Source of the DNA: Spirogloea muscicola
Taxonomy: Eukaryota; Streptophyta; Zygnematophyceae; Spirogloeales; Spirogloeaceae
Length of the DNA stretch: 14,303 nt
Direction: 5' to 3'
Assembly: GCA_009602725.1 (NCBI GenBank)
Contig: WELB01000076.1
Span: forward strand, 535,905-550,207
Positions 9,601 to 14,303 of this stretch are shown here, piece by piece. A program made the translations under genes and the position numbers. The notes under the pieces were generated by a model. That model ran no database searches. It was not told where the DNA came from and saw nothing but the letters and a program-made list of their open reading frames with translations. Numbering within the stretch: position 1 is the first letter of the stretch; the number at the start of each line of letters is the position of its first letter.

Positions 9601-9628
9601 CCTTCTCGTACTCTGTTCATTCTTTTTC
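9601..9628 (-). repeat. Inverted partial copy R3 of the ~76-bp repeat
   Basis: This is the exact reverse complement of 9438-9465, the last 28 bases of copy R1. With R1 it forms 28-bp terminal inverted repeats around a segment of about 190 bases (9438-9628), which resembles a small non-autonomous DNA element. I could not see a clear target-site duplication. Confidence 0.7.
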
Positions 9629-9874
9629 ATCAACGTGCAGGGCGCGCTCTAAGTCAGGCCTCCGGCTTTCGTGGCGGCGCTCCAGCTCCCCAAGTTAGCT
9701 TGTCAGATTTGTTTGTGCTCACCCGTGGGTACTAATGTCATCTTAGGTGCCTTAGATTAGGTCTCCGTATTATGTAGCATTGTTTAGTCTGCACTCGACT
9801 CTGCCTGAACAATGTATTGGCTTGAATTGGCCTCCCTTTCAATTCATGCGCCCCGCGCGCCTTCTCTCTTTCGT

Positions 9875-9951
9875 GCTGGTTGTTCCAGCCCCTATTCTCA
9901 ATAGGCGAGCACTTTCTTCGCCCATTGAGAATAGGGGCTGGAACAACCAGC
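9875..9951. repeat. Perfect 28-bp-stem hairpin made by repeat copies R4 and R5
   Basis: Bases 9875-9902 are the exact reverse complement of 9924-9951. Inside, 9904-9908 pairs with 9918-9922, leaving a 9-base loop; only one mismatch (9903/9923) interrupts the stem. The left arm belongs to inverted copy R4 (9875-9919) and the right arm to direct copy R5 (9919-9981). It lies about 160 bases before the GPDH start codon, so it may fall in the promoter or 5' leader. Confidence 0.85.
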
Positions 9952-9981
9952 CCGAAAAAGAATGAACAGAGTACGAGAAGG
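9919..9981 (+). repeat. Direct copy R5 of the ~76-bp repeat, ending at a splice-donor-like GTAAGT
   Basis: This copy lacks the first 14 or so bases of the unit and ends AGTACGAGAAGG at 9981. The base 9981 begins GTAAGT, a textbook 5' splice site. An ATG inside the repeat (9962) opens a frame that runs into the GPDH coding frame. Whether this ATG or donor is used cannot be decided from the sequence. Confidence 0.7.
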
Positions 9982-10079
9982 TAAGTACCACAGATTACGC
10001 ACCGCTTTGCTACCGTTCTTTCGTGAGCAAAAGGCAGGGTCTAATAAGAGCCTCAGGTTCCTTAAGCCCCGGAGTTCAG

Positions 10080-10100
10080 ATTTAGGGTTTAGGTTTAGGG
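10080..10100 (+). repeat. Telomere-like motif / telo-box run upstream of GPDH
   Basis: Two full TTTAGGG units flank a six-base TTTAGG unit at 10081-10100. TTTAGGG is the plant and common green algal telomere repeat. In plants, short interstitial copies (telo-boxes, AAACCCTAA) occur near transcription starts of housekeeping genes. Its place about 15 bases before the putative GPDH ATG favours a promoter or 5'-UTR element over a telomere relic. Confidence 0.55.
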
Positions 10101-10114
10101 CTAGAATCCTGAAA

Positions 10115-10175
10115 ATGGGTTACCCAAGACCGGCGGAAGTCCCGAAGCCGGTCGCCGTGCCCGGCCCCTCAGGCA

Positions 10176-10206
<31 letters not shown>

Positions 10207-12933
10207 AATTATGGTCATGGCGCCGCGCAGGCGCGGCTGCCGGCGGGCGGCCTGAGGGCGCGGCGAGCGCTGCCGGCCAAGCTCGTGGCCGCCAACGCCC
10301 TCCGCCTGCCGCACATCGCCGGTCCGCCGCAGCTCCCCGCTGCCGCCGCCGCCGCCGCCGCCGCCTCCAGAGCTGCTCCGACGGCGGCGCTGACGCTGTC
10401 GACGGCAATGGCGAGCTCGCAGACGAGGTGCGCATGTGGGTGCACGAGGAGACGCTGCCATCCGGCGAGCGGCTGACCGACGCCATCAACCGCGCCAAGG
10501 TGACGACGACGACAACGACGGAGTGCCAGCCGCCGTCGCCGTCGGCGGCGGGGAGGCCATGGCCGCCGTCGTGGTCGCGCCAGCGCCGCCGCCGCCTGCC
10601 GGAGCATGACCCACAAGGCCGCCGAGCACGTGGGGGCTGGCCCTCACTGGCAGCCGCCACCATGGCCGCAGGAGAATGTCAAGTACCTGCCGGGCGTACA
10701 CCTCGGGCGCAACGTTGTGGCGATTCCTGACCTTGCCGCCGCTGGTAAGGCCATGACTCATGGCCATGCCGGCTCCGCCTTGGAGCAAGGCGCGGCGCCT
10801 GTATGCGCAGTGGCTCACGCTGCCCTCTCCGGCGTGCCAGTGGAGGGCGCGACACGGCTGGTCTTTGTCACGCCGCACCAATTCGTGGAGGCCGTGTGCC
10901 GCCGCTTGAAAGGCGTCGTGCCGCCGTCCGCCGCCGCCATCTCGCTCATCAAGGGCATGGAGGTGCGCAGGCAGGCAGCCCGGCTGGCAGAGCGCCAGCA
11001 CTAGTAGGTGCTGCCACCTGCTGTCGCATGGCAGGAGCCCGTGTTGCTGGCCAGAGACGCCATGAAGGCCATCGCAATGGCCTGTCACGGACGTAATCTG
11101 CTGCGGCTGGCTAATTGACTGCGTTTCTCAACTGCTAGGTGAGGCCAGAGGGCCCGCAGTTGATTTCGAGTGTCATCACCAGGCACCTGGACATCGATTG
11201 CGTCGTGCTTATGGGCGCCAACATTGCCAGCGAAGTGAGCTTCAGCGGCGGCCGCAGCAGCGGCAGGCAGCGTTGTCTCTGCTCAGTGAAGCAGTGGACA
11301 TGGAGAGCCGACCGCTGTCCGTGTGCTTGTGCACGCTTGTAGGTGGCCAATGAGCAGCTCAGCGAGGCGACGATGGGGTACAGCCGCGGCAGGGCTGACG
11401 CCGCCCATCAGTGGGCGCAGCTCTTTGCCACGCCCTACTTTCACGTCACTGCAGTGCGTGCCTCTCGCTCACATGCTCGAGCCCTTTTAATTGCATCAGA
11501 TTGAGTATGCACAGGATGTCCACGATGCTCAGTTCTGCTTGTGGAGACAGCCGCTGCAGCTTTTAAAATCTGGTTGGGGTCCTTCCTTGGCCAGGTGGAG
11601 GACATTGCAGGCGTGGAGCTCTGCGGCACCCTCAAAAACATTGTGGCCATCGCAGCAGGTGGCGGCGACCCTCCCTGCACTAGGCAAGCCAGGATCAACG
11701 TGATATGCAGGCGTGCCTGACGTGCCTCTTTCCTGCCTTTCAACAAATGGCAGCTTCACTTGGCCCATGTCCTAATTTTATCATCTGATAGAAAGTGGAA
11801 AGCGTGTGTTGGGGGGAGGCAAGGCCTGGTTGATGGGCTCGGCATGGGGAATAACACTAAGGTGACGACATGCAGCACCTGAACTGTGGCACTTCATCAT
11901 CAGTATTTCCCGTCTGCCTCAATATTTGTATTGTGCCGTACATATCTATTTCGAGCTGGGTCTGTGGCTGCCTTGCTTTTGACTGCATGCAGCTCTTTGT
12001 GAACTGCAAGCCTGCAATTTGTTATAAGAGCTTGCAGTTGAACAACGGAGTCGTGCATCGTGGGGACTGGGCTGTGTAGGCGGCAATTATGCGGGTTGGC
12101 CTCAACGAGATGCGAGCTTTCTCCAAGCTCCTCTACCCAACCGTGCAGGACGGCACCTTCTTTGAAAGCTGCGGCATCGCTGACCTGATCACGACCTGCT
12201 GTGAGCAGCTCCTGGCACTAGGACCTGGAATGTAAATCAGCACTCGTGTGAAGCTAAACTTTTCAGCTCAATTATTATGAAGTTGAAGGTCACAGCTCAA
12301 CTGAGAGTCCAGAGTCTCTGTGATGAAGGCGACTGAACACGGATCAAGCATTGCTGCAGTACATGTTTCTGAACATGCACAACTCTATACAATGTTTCCA
12401 GTCGGAGGGCGTAATCGCAAGGTGGCCGAGGCCTTTGCACGGCACGGTGAAAAAAGGTCAGCTGCTGTCCGATACCAGTCAAAAGCATGCTCCATGAGGA
12501 GGCTGCGTCCTCACAGATCTCCGAAGCTTGTGGCACCAGCTTTGCAATTGAGTTGCAGTTTGAGCTGCGCTTGCGCTCGCGCTCTTCAGGTCCTTTTTAG
12601 AGCTTGAGGCAGAACTTCTGGGTGGCCAAAAGCTGCAGGTCAGCCCATAAGTAGCCAAGGCCCTTGAGAAGAGGGCAAATCGGGCAAACATCTTTGTCAT
12701 CAGCTGGCAAGCACGCTCATACGAGATGGACCTTATAACTGAGTGCTGACACATGGCAAGGGGGCTCGCAGGGCATTCTGACAGCCAGCGAGGTCCATGA
12801 AGTGCTCGTGGCCCGAAGAGTTTCGCGACAGTTCCCGCTCTTCACCACCGTACACGCCATTGCCGTTGGGCATCTACCTCCCTCCAGCATTGTTGAATTT
12901 GACAGCACTTCCACAAAGAAACCGCAAGCCTAG
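10115..12933 (+). CDS. GPD: NAD-dependent glycerol-3-phosphate dehydrogenase (about 11 exons)
   Basis: The enzyme interconverts dihydroxyacetone phosphate and glycerol-3-phosphate with NAD(H), feeding glycerolipid and glycerol synthesis. Exon 1 runs from ATG 10115 (or in-frame ATG 9962) to 10499; exons 2-11 are 10672-10744, 10841-10962, 11139-11234, 11343-11453, 11595-11658, 11824-11861, 12080-12200, 12402-12456, 12590-12638 and 12772-12933, all GT-AG and in phase (297 residues). Motifs in order: [32 protein letters not shown] (substrate lysine), [23 protein letters not shown] (catalytic lysine), [30 protein letters not shown] and GGQKLQG. The C-terminus is TKKPQA. Exon 1 is irregular: [20 protein letters not shown]...[14 protein letters not shown] and DEVRMWV lie in three frames, broken at triplet runs. 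No phosphatase domain is fused, unlike some chlorophyte GPDHs. Identity is certain; exon 1 is not resolved. Confidence 0.92.
10177..10206 (+). repeat. (GGC)10 run within GPDH exon 1
   Basis: Ten GGC units lie between PGPSG (frame of ATG 10115) and GNYGHG, i.e. inside what should be the GxGxxG NAD-binding loop (GSGNWGS in the family). Removing 10175-10206 would join GPSG to NYGHG in one frame, so the 32-base interruption is the frame break. Confidence 0.85.
10342..10365 (+). repeat. (GCC)8 run within GPDH exon 1
   Basis: Eight GCC units separate [14 protein letters not shown] (one frame) from [14 protein letters not shown] (another frame). No GT-AG pair spanning the run restores the frame, so the break is an indel, a non-obvious intron or a sequence error in a GC-rich run. 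Confidence 0.85.
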
Positions 12934-12992
12934 GAGTGAGGCTTGTGCGCTGCTGTTGTTGAGAGTTAAGAATGAAGTGACCCAATTGAATA

Positions 12993-12997
12993 TGTAA
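12993..12997 (+). promoter_or_regulatory. Candidate polyadenylation signal of GPDH (TGTAA)
   Basis: TGTAA occurs about 60 bases after the GPDH stop codon (12931-12933), a typical distance for a short chlorophyte 3' UTR. The support is motif and position only. Confidence 0.5.
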
Positions 12998-13009
12998 GCC
13001 GTGCATCAG

Positions 13010-13669
13010 CAAGCAGCGAACCATGTTTGTTACAAGGCCATCAGCTTCATGCCAAAGGGTGGACAGAATGACTATTACAGGCTTCTGAACAAAACCTCTT
13101 TGTGAGCTGATTTTATACTATTGCAGCAGAGTTATCTACTTGTCCATATTGCAGCGCAAGATCTTTGTGTAGATTTGTGGATGGCGTTGAAGTCAAAGCT
13201 CTATGCTTTAGCGTGAGGTCAACAGTCAAAGTCATTGCCAAAGTTGAAAGGCACCATGGCAAGCTCCATGAGCCCATGCGAGACAGGCTTTTGTGCATCT
13301 GGGCCATGTCGAGGAAGCAAAGTCCACTGTGGTTCTCACAAATTCTGGCTCGTCTGGACCTTGTAAGTTTTTCTGTGGCTGACTTGATAAGCCCTCGGCT
13401 CCTGTGGATGACCATACTTTCCTGCCTGGAAAAGCCACCTTCTCCGCACCTTCAAAGATTAAGAAACCTAGGAAGCTCTGCCAATTGAAGGTAGTAACTG
13501 GAAAAGGCCAGCACAAAAAGAACAATAAGTATAATAAGAAAGACATTGCAAGTCGAGGGCGATGGCTGTGATTGAAAGAGGCTCTCAGAAGGGGGCGAGG
13601 CTTGTGATTGGCCAGCCCAACAACAAGGAATGCAAGAGCCGCTTCGCTCCAGGTACTGGCCTCTTGTTT
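13010..13669. other. Unassigned region between GPDH and the right-edge retroelement
   Basis: No gene is recognised. Plus-strand translation near 13420-13560 is rich in Lys/Gln/Asn (PSKIKKPRKL, GKGQHKKNNK), like a basic protein tail. It ends at TGA 13569-13571, and its upstream part is interrupted by stops. It could be the last exon of a spliced gene or a retroelement gag tail. The minus-strand frame 13546-13232 looks like a shadow. Confidence 0.25.
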
Positions 13670-14218
13670 CCGACTTGCATCTTCTGACTAGAGGTTACTG
13701 AGCGCATCCCTTGCTGATGTCTGGCCCCCACACCCGGCGCGCCGACCTCGTTGCCAGCGCGCTCGGCGGGGGGCCTCGGCTCATCGCAGACGTGGTCACC
13801 ACTGACAGCTTTGCTTCCAACAGTGCAAAACGCTCGTCGGAGGAGGCGGGCTACGCAGTCGGCCAAGCGGCGGGCGAGAAGGAACGGAAGTACTCTGACC
13901 ACCCGGTGGGCGACGAGTTCGTTCCACTGGCAGTGGACGTGCACGGAGCCTTCGGCTCCAAATGGCTTGACTTGCTCCACCGCCTGGCGCGGCGTGCAGC
14001 GGCCCGCCGCCTCGGGCAGCAGGGCGAGCAGCCCGGCTTCAACGTAGCCGGGTCCCTCGCTCAGGTGTTCCGTATGCGTTTGGCCGTCTCGATGCAGCGG
14101 TCCCTCGCCTTCGCGGTTCACTTGCGCGCAGGCCGAGCTTTGGCGGCGGCCTCCGGCTGCCGTCAGGGCGACGTCTTTCCGCCAGCTAGCTACTCGGACT
14201 TGCATCTCCTGACTAGAG
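13670..14218. repeat. 24-bp direct repeats bracketing the retroelement-like ORF
   Basis: CGACTTGCATCTTCTGACTAGAG (13671-13693) recurs as GGACTTGCATCTCCTGACTAGAG (14196-14218), with only two or three differences over 24 bases. They enclose about 500 bases of much higher GC content that carry the ORF. The later copy is followed at once by a ~76-bp-repeat relative. Confidence 0.75.
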
Positions 14219-14303
14219 AAGAAGGTGCTCGCCCATTGAGAAGAGGGGCTGGCAAAGCCAACCCAAAAAGAATGGACAATGTTCAAAGCCAAAGAAAGAG
14301 GTG
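13717..14303 (+). CDS. Retroelement-like ORF, C-terminal nuclease-like region, runs off the window
   Basis: From ATG 13717 the frame is open for 195 codons to the window end. RRADLVAS, LIADVVTTD, GEKERKYSD and DEFVPLAVDVHGAFG follow a pattern I associate with the C-terminal part of retroelement polyproteins in algae and other protists: an (A)DL strand, a DV-T strand, K..KY and a F-PLA--E/D-G strand. This spacing recalls a PD-(D/E)XK nuclease core. The residues after about 14195 come from repeat sequence (24-bp repeat and R6). No reverse transcriptase is visible upstream, so this is probably a 5'-truncated copy. Codon use is more GC-rich than the flanks. Family assignment is from pattern memory and moderate at best. 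Confidence 0.45.
   Translation, partial: MSGPHTRRADLVASALGGGPRLIADVVTTDSFASNSAKRSSEEAGYAVGQAAGEKERKYSDHPVGDEFVPLAVDVHGAFGSKWLDLLHRLARRAAARRLGQQGEQPGFNVAGSLAQVFRMRLAVSMQRSLAFAVHLRAGRALAAASGCRQGDVFPPASYSDLHLLTREEGARPLRRGAGKANPKRMDNVQSQRKR
14216..14275 (+). repeat. Diverged copy R6 of the ~76-bp repeat
   Basis: AGAAGAAGGTGCTCGCCCAT, TTGAGAAGAGGGGCTGG and CCAACCCAAAAAGAATG match the unit at 9390-9465 with several substitutions and a small difference in the middle. It starts within the second 24-bp repeat and is read through by the retroelement-like ORF. Confidence 0.7.

Noticed and set aside
9096-9633. Overlapping plus and minus frames of 81-140 codons
   Set aside because: They run through the ~76-bp repeats, which gives them shared peptides such as SQWASTFF; they are repeat-derived, not genes.
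9390-9981. CRISPR-like array
   Set aside because: Copies vary in length and orientation and spacing is irregular; the DNA is eukaryotic nuclear.
10080-10100. Chromosome end
   Set aside because: Only about three units, with genes continuing on both sides; it is interstitial.
10120-11088. Several long minus-strand frames rich in Arg, Ala, Gly or Val
   Set aside because: They are antisense to GPDH exons and the GGC/GCC runs; composition alone keeps them open.
13585-14292. 235-codon minus-strand frame
   Set aside because: Shadow of the GC-rich retroelement-like ORF on the plus strand; it starts and ends in repeat sequence and shows no domain.

Overview
This window looks like nuclear DNA of a green alga. 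Three host genes have GC-rich exons, many short GT-AG introns and, downstream of two of them, a TGTAA motif of the kind chlorophytes use for polyadenylation. A plant-type telomere-like motif (TTTAGGG) and decayed Ty1/copia retrotransposon pieces also fit. I cannot name the species.

Layout. (1) 64-1404, plus strand: a two-exon nuclear gene for plastid-targeted MinD. (2) 1405-4895: a gene-poor stretch between two convergent genes. It holds degenerate copia fragments in both orientations: gag zinc knuckle and protease pieces arranged as inverted repeats, and an integrase-like remnant on the minus strand. (3) 8890-4896, minus strand: an intron-rich gene for a THUMP-domain, Rossmann-fold RNA guanine-N2 methyltransferase (THUMPD2/THUMPD3/Trm14 type). 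I rebuilt it exon by exon, because no exon is long enough to stand out as an ORF. (4) 8891-10114: the head-to-head intergenic region, carrying several copies of a ~76-bp repeat, one pair forming a perfect 28-bp-stem hairpin, plus telomere-like motifs. (5) 10115-12933, plus strand: NAD-dependent glycerol-3-phosphate dehydrogenase with about eleven exons. Exons 2-11 are clean; exon 1 is disturbed by GGC/GCC triplet runs that coincide with frame breaks, one of them inside the NAD-binding loop. (6) 12934-14303: unassigned sequence, then an open frame running off the window end that resembles the C-terminal, nuclease-like part of a retroelement polyprotein. It is bracketed by a 24-bp direct repeat and runs into another copy of the ~76-bp repeat.

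The host genes serve unrelated processes (plastid division, RNA modification, glycerol/lipid metabolism) and do not form a pathway cluster. I found no convincing new multi-gene system. The most notable signals are the repeat family around the GPDH promoter, the triplet-run disruption of the GPDH NAD site, the inverted copia fragments, the short C-terminus of the methyltransferase beside retroelement debris, and the retroelement ORF at the right edge.
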